Assembly: GCA_963589785.1 (NCBI GenBank)
Contig: CAVAMJ010000005.1
Coordinates: 80,396 to 144,395 of the forward strand
DNA: 64,000 nucleotides
Reading direction: 5' to 3'
From: SIG603 sp963589785
GTDB taxonomy: Bacteria; Bacillota; Clostridia; Oscillospirales; Acutalibacteraceae
The translations under genes and the position numbers were made by a program. A model generated the notes under the pieces. It worked only from the letters and a program-made list of their open reading frames with translations. It searched no databases and was not told where the DNA came from. Shown one piece after another: positions 41,674 through 50,805 of this stretch. How positions within the stretch are numbered: position 1 is the stretch's first letter; each line of letters opens with the position of its first letter.

Positions 41674-42600
41674 ATGTCACTTGATTCAGTTTTGAGCCTT
41701 GGCTCAACCGCTTTGGAGCTTGGTTTGATAAGCTCACTAACGGTTCTTGCGTTGTTTCTAAGCTATTCTATGCTAAATGTCTGCGATCTTTCGACAGACG
41801 GTTGTTTCACACTCGGTGCGGCTGTCGGTGCGGTTGTTGCCGTGTCGGGACATCCTGGTCTTTCTTTGGCTGCCGCAATGGCAAGTGGTGTGATCTCAGG
41901 ATTTGTTACGGCTGTTTTGCAGACAAAAATGGGTGTTGACAGCTTGTTATCGGGAATTATTGTGAATACTGCGCTTTATTCCGTGAATATCGCAATTATG
42001 GGTGGCTCATCACTTCTTAACCTTAATAAAACCGAAACAGTATTCACAGAGATGAAGGATTTGCTAGACGGCACTTTCCTTGCGGCGGAGTATAAGCTTG
42101 TCGTAATTATTATCGCAGTTCTTTCCGTATCCGTTTTACTTGGACTATTCCTTAAAACACGCTTAGGCCTTGCTATTCGTGCAACGGGAAATAACCCGGC
42201 TATGGTTAAGTCGTCATCAATAAATCCCGCTATGACCACGATTGTCGGTTTGTGTGTTGCGAACTCCTTTACAGCACTTTCTGGCTGTCTCTTGGCTCAG
42301 TCACAAAAAAGCGTCAATATCGACATCGGTACAGGCATGGTCACGATAGCACTCGCTTCACTTCTTATCGGCGGAGCGTTCTTCGGCAAGGGAAAGATAC
42401 CGCTTAGAATTTTCGGTATGATAGTCGGTGCATTTATTTTCCGTCTTGTTTATACCGTTGCGCTTAGATTCAATCTCCCTGCATATATGCTAAAGCTTGT
42501 TTCCTCTGTAATAGTCATCCTTGCTATTTCACTTCCTTACTTTAAGAAACAGCTTCCGTTTATAATGAGAAGATTCGGAAAGGAGAATAACCGTGCTTAA
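41674..42600 (+). CDS. trpY: Tryptophan-type ABC transporter permease
   Basis: Integral membrane permease of 308 residues with eight to ten hydrophobic segments, of the branched-chain-amino-acid/ribose permease type. It has the LSTDGCFTLGAAVGA start region and RATGNNPAMVKSSSINP, resembling the family loop. AAGGAG precedes the ATG. It overlaps trpZ by 8 bases. The Trp assignment rests on the T-box upstream and the paired TrpX and TrpZ. Confidence 0.87.
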   Translation: MSLDSVLSLGSTALELGLISSLTVLALFLSYSMLNVCDLSTDGCFTLGAAVGAVVAVSGHPGLSLAAAMASGVISGFVTAVLQTKMGVDSLLSGIIVNTALYSVNIAIMGGSSLLNLNKTETVFTEMKDLLDGTFLAAEYKLVVIIIAVLSVSVLLGLFLKTRLGLAIRATGNNPAMVKSSSINPAMTTIVGLCVANSFTALSGCLLAQSQKSVNIDIGTGMVTIALASLLIGGAFFGKGKIPLRIFGMIVGAFIFRLVYTVALRFNLPAYMLKLVSSVIVILAISLPYFKKQLPFIMRRFGKENNRA

Positions 42601-43387
42601 GCTTACTAATATTTCAAAAACCTTTAATCCTGGTACAGTAAACGAGAAAAAGGTATTTGACGGACTTAATTTTCATGTAAATAAAGGCGATTTTATATCA
42701 ATAATCGGAGCGAATGGTGCGGGGAAATCCACGCTTTTCAATGCAATTTCAGGTACATTTATCACAGACAGCGGAAAGATAGAGCTTGACGGACAGGACA
42801 TAACCTTTACGAAAGAGCATATCCGCTCTAGAAAAATAGGCAGACTTTTTCAGGACCCAATGCTTGGAAGCGCACCCGGAATGACAATAGAGGAGAACCT
42901 TGCCCTTGCCGCGGGTCACGGCGGCTGGCTCAGCTTTTTATCAAAAAAGGATAAAGAAGCTTTCAGAGAAAGGCTTTCAGTGCTCTCTATGGGCCTTGAG
43001 GACAGAATGAATCAGCCTGTAGGACTTCTTTCAGGTGGTCAAAGACAGGCACTCACACTGCTCATGGCAACCTACAATCCGCCCAAACTTTTGCTCCTTG
43101 ACGAGCACACGGCGGCTCTTGACCCGGGAACAGCCGAAAAGGTTCTCGAGATAACAAAGAAAACCGTAGCGGAGAATAATCTTACTTGCCTCATGATAAC
43201 TCACAATATGCAGTCTGCACTTGACCTTGGAAACAGAACGGTTATGATGAATAACGGAAAGATCATCTTCGATGTTAGCGGTGAAGAGCGAAAGAACATG
43301 ACAGTCTCCGATTTGCTCGAGAAATTCAAGACGGCTTCGGGAAAAGAACTTGATAACGACAGAATGCTTCTTAGAGCAGATAGTTAA
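42593..43387 (+). CDS. trpZ: Tryptophan-type ABC transporter ATP-binding protein
   Basis: 264 residues. Walker A is GANGAGKST, signature LLSGGQRQ, Walker B LLLLDEHTAALD (His after Glu, common in this subfamily) and switch ITHNM. The start is a GTG at 42593 inside the end of trpY, with GGAGA just upstream. Last gene of the Trp importer. Confidence 0.9.
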   Translation: MLKLTNISKTFNPGTVNEKKVFDGLNFHVNKGDFISIIGANGAGKSTLFNAISGTFITDSGKIELDGQDITFTKEHIRSRKIGRLFQDPMLGSAPGMTIEENLALAAGHGGWLSFLSKKDKEAFRERLSVLSMGLEDRMNQPVGLLSGGQRQALTLLMATYNPPKLLLLDEHTAALDPGTAEKVLEITKKTVAENNLTCLMITHNMQSALDLGNRTVMMNNGKIIFDVSGEERKNMTVSDLLEKFKTASGKELDNDRMLLRADS

Positions 43388-43393
43388 AAAGTT

Positions 43394-43425
43394 TACGGCA
43401 GATTTTGTGTCTGCCGTATTATTTT
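43394..43425 (+). terminator. Terminator of trpXYZ
   Basis: TACGGCAGA (43394-43402) pairs exactly with TCTGCCGTA (43410-43418), followed by a T-rich tract. Confidence 0.9.
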
Positions 43426-43547
43426 TGATAAATACGCATAAACTTAAAAATAACGGTAGCATTGAAGCATCTTTTGTGCTACAATGAAATAACCGTAAAT
43501 CAAATTTAACCCCCAACTTTTGATTGATAGGAAAGGAAAATTAAGTT

Positions 43548-43817
43548 ATGAAAGCAGTAATTACAGTACTCGGAAAAGACATGGTCGGTATCCTCGCAAA
43601 GGTTTCGACAGTTTGTGCCGAAAAAAACGTCAATGTCATTGAGGTTACTCAGTCCATTATGCAGGATATGTTTGCCATGATAATGATGGTTGATGTTTCC
43701 GCTTGTTCAATTCCGTTCGCAGATTTGGCAGATGAGCTTGTCAGTGTAGGCGAGTCCATGGGACTTAAGATTCATGTTATGCATGAAGACATTTTCAATT
43801 CTATGCACAAAATCTGA
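43548..43817 (+). CDS. ACT-domain protein, UPF0237 family
   Basis: A single ACT domain of 89 residues (AVITVLGKDMVGILAKVSTV). ACT domains usually bind small ligands such as amino acids. Its partner gene, 15 bases downstream, encodes a UPF0210 protein. The pair is conserved in Firmicutes and has no established function. GGAAAGGAAAA precedes the ATG. Confidence 0.93.
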   Translation: MKAVITVLGKDMVGILAKVSTVCAEKNVNVIEVTQSIMQDMFAMIMMVDVSACSIPFADLADELVSVGESMGLKIHVMHEDIFNSMHKI

Positions 43818-43832
43818 TGAGAGGTATTATCA

Positions 43833-45194
43833 ATGCTTGAAACAAGAGATATACTTGAAACCATTAATATGATAGATAACGAAGACCTTGACGTGCGTAC
43901 CATTACTATGGGTATCTCACTGCTTGACTGCGCCGATGAGAACATCGATGCGGCTTGCACAAAGGTCTACGATAAAATTTGCCGTTACGCTCAGAATCTC
44001 GTAAAAACAGGTGAGGACATCAGCAAGGAATACGGTATTCCGATTGTTAACAAGAGAATTTCCGTCACTCCAATTGCACTGATTGCCGGTGCTTGTGCGG
44101 GCAAAGATCCGATTAAGTTTGCAAAAACTCTCGACAGAGCCGCAAAGGAAGTCGGAGTTAACTTCCTCGGTGGTTATTCTGCACTCGTCCAGAAGGGCTT
44201 CGGTCCGGGTGACTATGCACTCATTGAGAGTATTCCACAGGCTTTAGCCGAGACGGATATAGTATGTGCTTCCGTTAATGTCGGTTCAACCAAAGCCGGT
44301 ATAAATATGGATGCTGTTAAGAAGCTTGGTCAGATTGTAAAGACTTCTGCTGAGATAACAGCTGACAGAGAGTGTATCGGTGCGGCAAAGCTTGTTGTTC
44401 TTTGCAATGCTCCTGAGGATAACCCGTTTATGGCTGGTGCATTCCACGGAGTAAGTGAGCCCGACTGCGTTATAAATGTCGGCGTTTCGGGTCCGGGTGT
44501 TGTAAGAGCCGCAATTGCAAAGGCTTCCGATACCGATACTATCGATCAGATTGCCGATCTAATTAAGAAAACAGCGTTCAAGATTACCAGAATGGGACAG
44601 CTTGTTGCTATGGAGGCTTCGAACAGACTTTGCGTACCTTACGGTATTGTTGACTTATCCTTGGCACCAACTCCTGCAGTCGGTGACAGTGTTGCCTATA
44701 TTCTCGAGGAGATGGGTCTTGAGAAATGCGGCGGCTTCGGAACTACTGCTACTCTTGCTATGCTTAACGATGCTGTTAAGAAGGGCGGCGTTATGGCGTC
44801 TTCTCATGTTGGCGGACTTTCCGGTGCATTCATTCCTGTATCTGAGGATGCCGGTATGATTGCTGCGGCAAGAAGCGGTGCTCTCACTCTCAATAAGCTT
44901 GAGGCGATGACTTCGGTTTGCTCTGTCGGACTTGATATGATTATCATCCCCGGTGATACTACACCGGAGGTTATTTCGGGTATTATTGCCGACGAAGCTG
45001 CTATCGGTATGGTTAATACAAAGACAACAGCTTGCAGACTTATCCCGGCAATCGGCAAGAAGGCTGGCGAGGAACTCAATTTCGGCGGACTTCTCGGCGG
45101 CGGTCCAATTATGGAAGTAAGCCCTTATTCACCGAAGAAGTTTATCGACAGAGGCGGAAGAATTCCTGCTCCGCTTCAGGCACTCAAAAACTAA
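43833..45194 (+). CDS. UPF0210 (DUF711/PFL) family protein
   Basis: 453 residues of the DUF711 family, structurally related to a pyruvate formate-lyase-like fold but without a confirmed reaction. Glycine-rich phrases (FLGGYSALVQKGFGPGD, GGFGTTATLAML, LGGGPIMEVSPYSPKKF) are typical. It is probably the effector partner of the ACT protein upstream. No glycyl-radical motif is visible. Confidence 0.92.
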   Translation: MLETRDILETINMIDNEDLDVRTITMGISLLDCADENIDAACTKVYDKICRYAQNLVKTGEDISKEYGIPIVNKRISVTPIALIAGACAGKDPIKFAKTLDRAAKEVGVNFLGGYSALVQKGFGPGDYALIESIPQALAETDIVCASVNVGSTKAGINMDAVKKLGQIVKTSAEITADRECIGAAKLVVLCNAPEDNPFMAGAFHGVSEPDCVINVGVSGPGVVRAAIAKASDTDTIDQIADLIKKTAFKITRMGQLVAMEASNRLCVPYGIVDLSLAPTPAVGDSVAYILEEMGLEKCGGFGTTATLAMLNDAVKKGGVMASSHVGGLSGAFIPVSEDAGMIAAARSGALTLNKLEAMTSVCSVGLDMIIIPGDTTPEVISGIIADEAAIGMVNTKTTACRLIPAIGKKAGEELNFGGLLGGGPIMEVSPYSPKKFIDRGGRIPAPLQALKN

Positions 45195-45204
45195 ATTATA
45201 TTGT

Positions 45205-45240
45205 AAAAAAGGAACGGTCATACCGTTCCTTTTCTTTTTA
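45205..45240 (+). terminator. Terminator of the ACT-UPF0210 operon
   Basis: AAGGAACGGT (45209-45218) pairs exactly with ACCGTTCCTT (45222-45231), followed by a T-rich tract. Confidence 0.92.
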
Positions 45241-45255
45241 TTACAGATAGCATAA

Positions 45256-45287
45256 AAGAAAATCCCTTAGGCAAAAACCTAAGGGAT
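45256..45287 (-). terminator. Terminator of the pyrophosphatase gene
   Basis: ATCCCTTAGG (45262-45271) pairs exactly with CCTAAGGGAT (45278-45287). The minus-strand U-rich tract fits the convergent pyrophosphatase gene. Confidence 0.9.
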
Positions 45288-45299
45288 CGATTTGTTTTA

Positions 45300-46961
45300 T
45301 CAGAAATTGTTTTCGTTCATTCTCTGCATAGCCTTGAGAATGTTTGGCATAGCCTGCTTCTTACGGCTGACAATTCCAGGTAAGAATGCAACGCCGTTTT
45401 CAATCTTGACGCCGAATGCATTCTCGATGATTTCTTCGATGCCTTCACCGACAAAGATAGCCTTTGAAGAGCCGATCATAACATCCGTGAGGAGCATAAC
45501 GATGATGTCCATCTTCGTTGTTTCCATAACCTGATCGAGATACGGTCTCATTCTGACGATTAGCTTCTCTGTATCCTCGTCGCCGATTACGCTGACCTGA
45601 GCAATACCGATTTTCTTGTTCTCGGAGTTGAAGGTCTTGAAGTCTGCGTAGAAGATTTCTTCCTCGGTCTGATTGTCGTGGTTGCAACCGGCTCTGAACA
45701 TTGAAGTTGCAAATTCTTCAGGATCGATTCCGGCGATAGCCGCAAGCTCGTAAGCTGTGGTTTTGTCGATCGAAGTGCATGTAGGGGAGCGGAAGCAAAG
45801 AGTATCAGAGAGAATAGCCGCACAGAGAAGACCTGCTACCTTTGGCTCAATCTCAACATGCTCCTCGTGGTACATCATTGTGATGATTGTAGCGGTACAG
45901 CCAAGGGGCATATTTCTGAAATTAATCGGCTGCATAGTCTGGATTGCACCGATTCTGTGATGGTCGATAACCTCAATTATCTCACAGCTATCGATGCCGT
46001 CAACAGCCTGAGATGCTTCGTTGTGGTCAACCATAACTACCTTCTTATCCTCAACATCGAGAAGATTTCGCTGAGAGAGAAGTCCGACATAGTTTTCGTT
46101 CTTGTCAAGAACAGGGAAATAACGAATTCTCTGCTTTGTCATAACACCCTTGACATGAGAAACGAGGTCGTAGTCATGGAAATATATGAGATCGTGATCA
46201 CGCATAACCTGTCTGACAGGAATACTCTGATTGATAAGTCTTGCAACAGTGAATGTATCGTAAGGTGAAACGATGATTGTGCATCCGTTTGCGGCGGCAA
46301 GATTTTTGATAAGCTTGGAGATCTGCTCGCCATGAGAGAGACAAACGATGAGCCACTCCGCTCCTGCTTCAATTGCATTGAGCATTGCGCCCGAACGGTT
46401 TCCTAAGATGACAAGTGAGTGCTTGCCGACAAGCTGAGAAACAGTCTCGTCATTTGATGCGCCGATGATGACATTACCCTCATTAAAGGCACGGCCCATG
46501 TCGCCGACAATTAATTCACCTGAGAGAGTTTCGACGATATTCTTGCATAAAACACCTGAATCGGAAAGTGAAGTGGAGCTGTTTTGAGACATAGAGTTTC
46601 TAGCAACGTCGCCTCTTGTGAGAACACCTACAAGCTTACCGCCGTCGAGGACGGGAAGGGTAGGAACGGACTCTCTTTCCATGATCTGCCATGCCTCATA
46701 GACGGAGGTCTCTCTGTCTATGCCTTGAGCGTGACGCATTTCAACGTCTTTGGCTCTTGGCTCGAGTGTATCGGCAAAAGATGGTGCTTTGACCTTAAAA
46801 TAATCAAGAACAAACTTTGTTTCTTCGTTTAGTCTGCCTGCTCTTTTTGCGACATATCTCATGTTTGTTGTTTTTCTTCTGAGGTATGCATAAGCAAGAG
46901 CCGAGCAGATAGAGTCGGTATCGGGATTTTTGTGTCCGATAACAATTACTTCTTTTTGCAT
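45300..46961 (-). CDS. Manganese-dependent inorganic pyrophosphatase with CBS and DRTGG domains
   Basis: Family II cytoplasmic pyrophosphatase of 553 residues. The DHH catalytic part is split by an insert. The N-terminal GHKNPDTDSICSA motif comes first. A CBS domain (about 70-125), a DRTGG domain (about 130-245), and a second CBS domain (about 245-305) follow. Then come VIDHHRIG and the DHHA2 part. The CBS module of related enzymes binds adenine nucleotides and tunes the activity. A strong promoter precedes it. Confidence 0.94.
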   Translation of the reverse strand: MQKEVIVIGHKNPDTDSICSALAYAYLRRKTTNMRYVAKRAGRLNEETKFVLDYFKVKAPSFADTLEPRAKDVEMRHAQGIDRETSVYEAWQIMERESVPTLPVLDGGKLVGVLTRGDVARNSMSQNSSTSLSDSGVLCKNIVETLSGELIVGDMGRAFNEGNVIIGASNDETVSQLVGKHSLVILGNRSGAMLNAIEAGAEWLIVCLSHGEQISKLIKNLAAANGCTIIVSPYDTFTVARLINQSIPVRQVMRDHDLIYFHDYDLVSHVKGVMTKQRIRYFPVLDKNENYVGLLSQRNLLDVEDKKVVMVDHNEASQAVDGIDSCEIIEVIDHHRIGAIQTMQPINFRNMPLGCTATIITMMYHEEHVEIEPKVAGLLCAAILSDTLCFRSPTCTSIDKTTAYELAAIAGIDPEEFATSMFRAGCNHDNQTEEEIFYADFKTFNSENKKIGIAQVSVIGDEDTEKLIVRMRPYLDQVMETTKMDIIVMLLTDVMIGSSKAIFVGEGIEEIIENAFGVKIENGVAFLPGIVSRKKQAMPNILKAMQRMNENNF

Positions 46962-46993
46962 AATAAGCCCTTTCTGGAAGTCTGAATAGTATA

Positions 46994-47022
46994 ATTATAA
47001 CGAAATTTATAAATATTTGCAA
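46994..47022 (-). promoter_or_regulatory. Promoter of the pyrophosphatase gene
   Basis: Minus-strand TTGCAA (47022-47017) and TATAAT (46999-46994) with a 17-base spacer. Confidence 0.72.
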
Positions 47023-47035
47023 TAGAAAACGAGAC

Positions 47036-47064
47036 TTGAAATAATGTAAAATCTCAAATATAAT
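47036..47064 (+). promoter_or_regulatory. Promoter of the CCA-adding enzyme gene
   Basis: TTGAAA at 47036-47041 and TATAAT at 47059-47064 with a 17-base spacer. It is divergent from, and 13 bases away from, the pyrophosphatase promoter. Confidence 0.78.
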
Positions 47065-47107
47065 ATATACAATATACCGATATTTATTTAAAAAGAAAGG
47101 AGAAAAA

Positions 47108-48436
47108 ATGAACAGCTTTGAAGAAGATTTGAATTTAGCAAAAGAAATAGCCGAGAAAGTATCTGCAAGGGGTGGAAAAGCTTATTATGTCGGCGGTTGT
47201 ATACGAGATATATTAATGAATAAAGAGCCAAGCGACATAGATATAGAAATTTTTGGAATAGAAGAAAAAGAACTTTGCGATATTCTTGAAAGTGTAGGAC
47301 AATTAAAAGATATAACGTCAAGCTTTGAAATATACAATCTTGTCGGTTCAAATCTCGATATAACCTTGCCAAGAGGTGCAGACGGTAAAATTAATCCGTT
47401 AGTGAGTGAATTCGAAGCCACCAAAAGGCGAGATTTCACCATGAATACAGTGATGAAAAATATCCTAAGCAGTGAGATATTTGATCCGTTTGGCGGGGTA
47501 AAAGATATAGAAAATAAGGTAATTCGTGCCACATGCAAAAATAGCATTGAAGATGACCCTTTGAGAGTTTTTCGTTTGGCTGATTTTTGCGCAAGGTTCT
47601 TTTTAACTCCGGATGAAGAAACAAAAGAATTAGCATCAAAGGCTGACTTAACCGCTCTAAAAAGAGAAAGAGTGTTTGAAGAAGTTAAGAAAGCTTTGAT
47701 GAAGTCGAGTAAGCCATCGGTATTCTTTGAAACACTCGATGAAATTAAACAACTTGATTTTTGGTTTCCTGAGCTAAAGGACTTGAAAACCACCGAGCAA
47801 AATCCAAAATGGCACCCTGAGGGAAGTGTTTGGAATCACACAATGCTTGTTTTGAATGAAGCGGCAAAATTAAGAGGCGGTGCAAAAGATCCGATTAATT
47901 TTATGATGTCAGCATTATTCCACGATTTGGGAAAAGCTATCACGACAACCGTGAAGGACGGAAAAATAATTTCTCACAAACATGATGTAAAGGGGATTTG
48001 CCTTACAGCAAATGCGGTAAAACGCTTGACAAACAATAAAAGTGTCTTAAAGTACACCACAAATATGACAGAACTTCATATGCGGCCGAATGGTTACGCC
48101 GCTCAAAACTCTTCTCAAAAAGCATTCAACAAGCTGTTTTTTGCAAGCGTATGCCCCGAGGATTTGCTTCTTCTCTCAAAAGCCGACCATATGGGCAGAG
48201 GTAGTTTTTCTGATTACCAAGCCACAGAAGAGAGGCTTAAAGAGGCTTTGTTCACATATAATGAAATGATGAAAGAGCCGTATATTACGGGAAAGGATTT
48301 GATAGACGCCGGGATTAAGCCGGATAAAAACTTCAGTGAGTTACTAGATTATGCTATGAAACTTAAGCTTTCGGGAGTGCCGTATAACTCAGCCCTCAAA
48401 CAGGTTGTATCTCTTGCCAAAAGTAAGACTCTGTGA
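47108..48436 (+). CDS. cca: CCA tRNA nucleotidyltransferase with HD domain
   Basis: 442 residues. The nucleotidyltransferase head has VGGCIRD and the paired aspartates in DIDIEIFG. The RRDFTMN and DPLRVFRLADFCARF motifs of class II CCA-adding/poly(A) polymerase proteins follow. An HD-type domain is at the centre (HPEGSVWNHTML, then FHDLGKAI). Adding CCA is the standard role, but a poly(A) polymerase role cannot be excluded from sequence. AAGGAG precedes the ATG. Confidence 0.87.
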   Translation: MNSFEEDLNLAKEIAEKVSARGGKAYYVGGCIRDILMNKEPSDIDIEIFGIEEKELCDILESVGQLKDITSSFEIYNLVGSNLDITLPRGADGKINPLVSEFEATKRRDFTMNTVMKNILSSEIFDPFGGVKDIENKVIRATCKNSIEDDPLRVFRLADFCARFFLTPDEETKELASKADLTALKRERVFEEVKKALMKSSKPSVFFETLDEIKQLDFWFPELKDLKTTEQNPKWHPEGSVWNHTMLVLNEAAKLRGGAKDPINFMMSALFHDLGKAITTTVKDGKIISHKHDVKGICLTANAVKRLTNNKSVLKYTTNMTELHMRPNGYAAQNSSQKAFNKLFFASVCPEDLLLLSKADHMGRGSFSDYQATEERLKEALFTYNEMMKEPYITGKDLIDAGIKPDKNFSELLDYAMKLKLSGVPYNSALKQVVSLAKSKTL

Positions 48437-48451
48437 AGTAGAAACGCTTTA

Positions 48452-48480
48452 TTGACATTATCGCATATTTATCATAAAAT
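48452..48480 (+). promoter_or_regulatory. Promoter of the RNase J operon
   Basis: TTGACA at 48452-48457 and TAAAAT at 48475-48480 with a 17-base spacer. The leader is about 150 nt. I see no known riboswitch in it. Confidence 0.75.
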
Positions 48481-48639
48481 ATACGATACTTATGTGAACA
48501 CTTATTCTTCCGGAATCGGAACTGCGGAGGAATGTTATATCAACCGTCAGCTGATATTAAGCAACCATAATATTCAGTTGACCTAAACAGTACAAGTTTG
48601 TGAGCGGAAAAGTATTCGTTCACCACGGAGGATTTAATT

Positions 48640-50775
48640 TTGACAGAGAAAAAAGTTAATAAAGCGCAGAAAGAAAAGTCTGCACCGAATAAGGCAGGAA
48701 ATCAGCTTGATATGCTTTATTCGTCACTTGCACCCATGGCTCCTGCAAAGAAGCAGTCAGCTTCTAATCGTGTTGCCCAAAAATCAAAGAACGGCAAGAA
48801 CACAAAGCCAAAGAAGGTTAAGGAAGTAAAGGAAACAGCAGTTTCAGAGCAGGCGGCTTCTCCCAAGGCAAATAAGTCCAAAAACGCAAAAACTGCAAAA
48901 GCAAAGCCGATTAAGGAAACAAGAGAACGCAAGGAAAATAACAAGGCTGAAAAGAATACAGTCGTTAAAAAGACAAATTACAACAAAAAGAGCGAGCCTA
49001 AAAAAACACAGGCTCACGCTGCACACTCTAAGAATTCTCAGAATAGCCAGAAGAATTCACAAGCTAAGCAGAATAATCAGAACAAAAAGAACGGAAAGAA
49101 GAGCAGAAAGCAGCTTAAGCCGTCCGTTAAAGCATATTTTCTCGGAGGTCTAAACGAGATAGGAAAGAACTTCACCGTTTTTGAGTGTGAGAACGATATG
49201 ATTATCGTTGACTGCGGTCTCTCTTTCCCTGATGAAGAAATGCCGGGTATCGATGCCGTAATCCCAGTATTTACATTTGTAGAGCAGAACAGAGACAAAA
49301 TTCGGGCTTTGTTTATCACTCACGGACACGAGGACCACATTGGCTCAGTTCCTTATCTTCTTCAGAAAATAAATGTTCCTGTTTACGGAACTGCTTTGAC
49401 ACTTGGCTTGGTTGAATCTAAGCTTCGTGAGTTCGGTCTTGACAGAATTTCCGACCTCAGAGTTTATCCTGCCGGTTCACGCATAAAGGCAGGTTGCTTT
49501 ACAGTTGAGTTTGTTCATGTCAATCACAGCATTGCAGACTCTGTTGCGCTTGCTATTCATTCGCCAGCGGGCACGCTTGTTCACACTGGTGACTTCAAGA
49601 TAGATTTGACCCCTGTCGAGGGTGAGACAACTGACTTGCACCGTTTTGCAGAGCTTGGAAAAGAGGGAGTTTTGGCGCTTTTGGCTGACTCCACTAATGC
49701 CGAACGTCCGGGATTTACTCAGACGGAGCAAAAGGTCAATGCTACTCTTGATTCTATGTTCATGCGAGCCGGCAAGAAGAGAATAATCGTTGCTACGTTT
49801 GCTTCTTCAATAAGCCGTGTACAGATGATTATAGACTGTGCCGCTAAGTACGGAAGAAAGGTTGCCCTTTCCGGCAGAAGCATGGTAAATGTTGTGGGTA
49901 TCGCTTCGGAGCTCGGCTATATGAACGTCCCAGACGGAATTATAGTTGACCTTTCGATGATTAACAGATACACCGACGATAAGCTTGTTCTTATCACAAC
50001 AGGAAGCCAGGGCGAGCCGATGAGTGCGCTCACAAGAATGGCTAATGCGGAGCACCGCCAGGTTGAAGTCGGGGGAAATGATTTTATCATTATTTCCGCA
50101 AGACCGATCCCGGGTAACGAGAAGGCTCTTGGCGGAGTTATTGACGAGCTTTTGAAGCGTGGTTGTGAGGTTATATATGAGAGCATGTACGATCTTCATG
50201 TATCGGGTCATGCTTGTCAGGAAGAGCTAAAGATGATGCAGTATCTCACTAAGCCGAAGTATTTTATTCCTGTTCACGGCGAACAGAAGCACTTAATGAA
50301 GCATGCTAAGCTTGCAAAGGATATGGGTATTCCCGAGGAGAATATCTTCATCGGCGACATAGGAAACTGTGTTGAAATAAACGAGGATTTCATCAAAAAA
50401 TGCGGTAATGTTCCGGCAGGAACACAGCTTGTTGATGGCTTGGGCGTAGGTGATGTCGGAGCAATTGTCCTTAGAGACAGAAAGCTTCTTTCCGAGGACG
50501 GTATTATCATTGCCGTATGTACTCTTGATTATCAGACAAAGGATATTATTTCGGGTCCGGATATTATTTCAAGAGGATTTGTCTATGTAAGAGAATCTGA
50601 GGACATGATGGAAGAGGCTCGCAAAATTGCCGAGAACGCTATTTATGACTGCGTAGACGGTAATATCCACGAGTGGAACGCTATTAAGGTCAAGGTTCGT
50701 GAGGCTCTTGCAAGATATTTCTACGAGAAAACAAAGCGTTCACCTATGATTTTGCCTATCATCATGGAGGCTTAA
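48640..50775 (+). CDS. rnj: Ribonuclease J with long basic N-terminal extension
   Basis: Beta-CASP metallo-beta-lactamase RNase, 711 residues, about 150 more than the usual 555. It starts at a TTG with GGAGG upstream. Residues 1-160 are a Lys/Asn/Ser/Ala-rich, disordered-looking basic arm. The nuclease core follows: HGHEDHIGSVPYL, HTGDFKIDLTPV, ADSTNAERPGF, TTGSQGEP and SGHACQEEL. Final processing and decay of mRNA and rRNA are the known roles. The basic arm may bind RNA or the ribosome. That is inference. Confidence 0.93.
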   Translation: MTEKKVNKAQKEKSAPNKAGNQLDMLYSSLAPMAPAKKQSASNRVAQKSKNGKNTKPKKVKEVKETAVSEQAASPKANKSKNAKTAKAKPIKETRERKENNKAEKNTVVKKTNYNKKSEPKKTQAHAAHSKNSQNSQKNSQAKQNNQNKKNGKKSRKQLKPSVKAYFLGGLNEIGKNFTVFECENDMIIVDCGLSFPDEEMPGIDAVIPVFTFVEQNRDKIRALFITHGHEDHIGSVPYLLQKINVPVYGTALTLGLVESKLREFGLDRISDLRVYPAGSRIKAGCFTVEFVHVNHSIADSVALAIHSPAGTLVHTGDFKIDLTPVEGETTDLHRFAELGKEGVLALLADSTNAERPGFTQTEQKVNATLDSMFMRAGKKRIIVATFASSISRVQMIIDCAAKYGRKVALSGRSMVNVVGIASELGYMNVPDGIIVDLSMINRYTDDKLVLITTGSQGEPMSALTRMANAEHRQVEVGGNDFIIISARPIPGNEKALGGVIDELLKRGCEVIYESMYDLHVSGHACQEELKMMQYLTKPKYFIPVHGEQKHLMKHAKLAKDMGIPEENIFIGDIGNCVEINEDFIKKCGNVPAGTQLVDGLGVGDVGAIVLRDRKLLSEDGIIIAVCTLDYQTKDIISGPDIISRGFVYVRESEDMMEEARKIAENAIYDCVDGNIHEWNAIKVKVREALARYFYEKTKRSPMILPIIMEA

Positions 50776-50805
50776 GAAATTTAGAAAAGAGAGGAGGAAA
50801 TGCAC

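Noticed and set aside
43462..43485. TTGAAG and TACAAT upstream of the ACT gene as a promoter
   Set aside because: The spacer is only 12 bases, too short for sigma-A.
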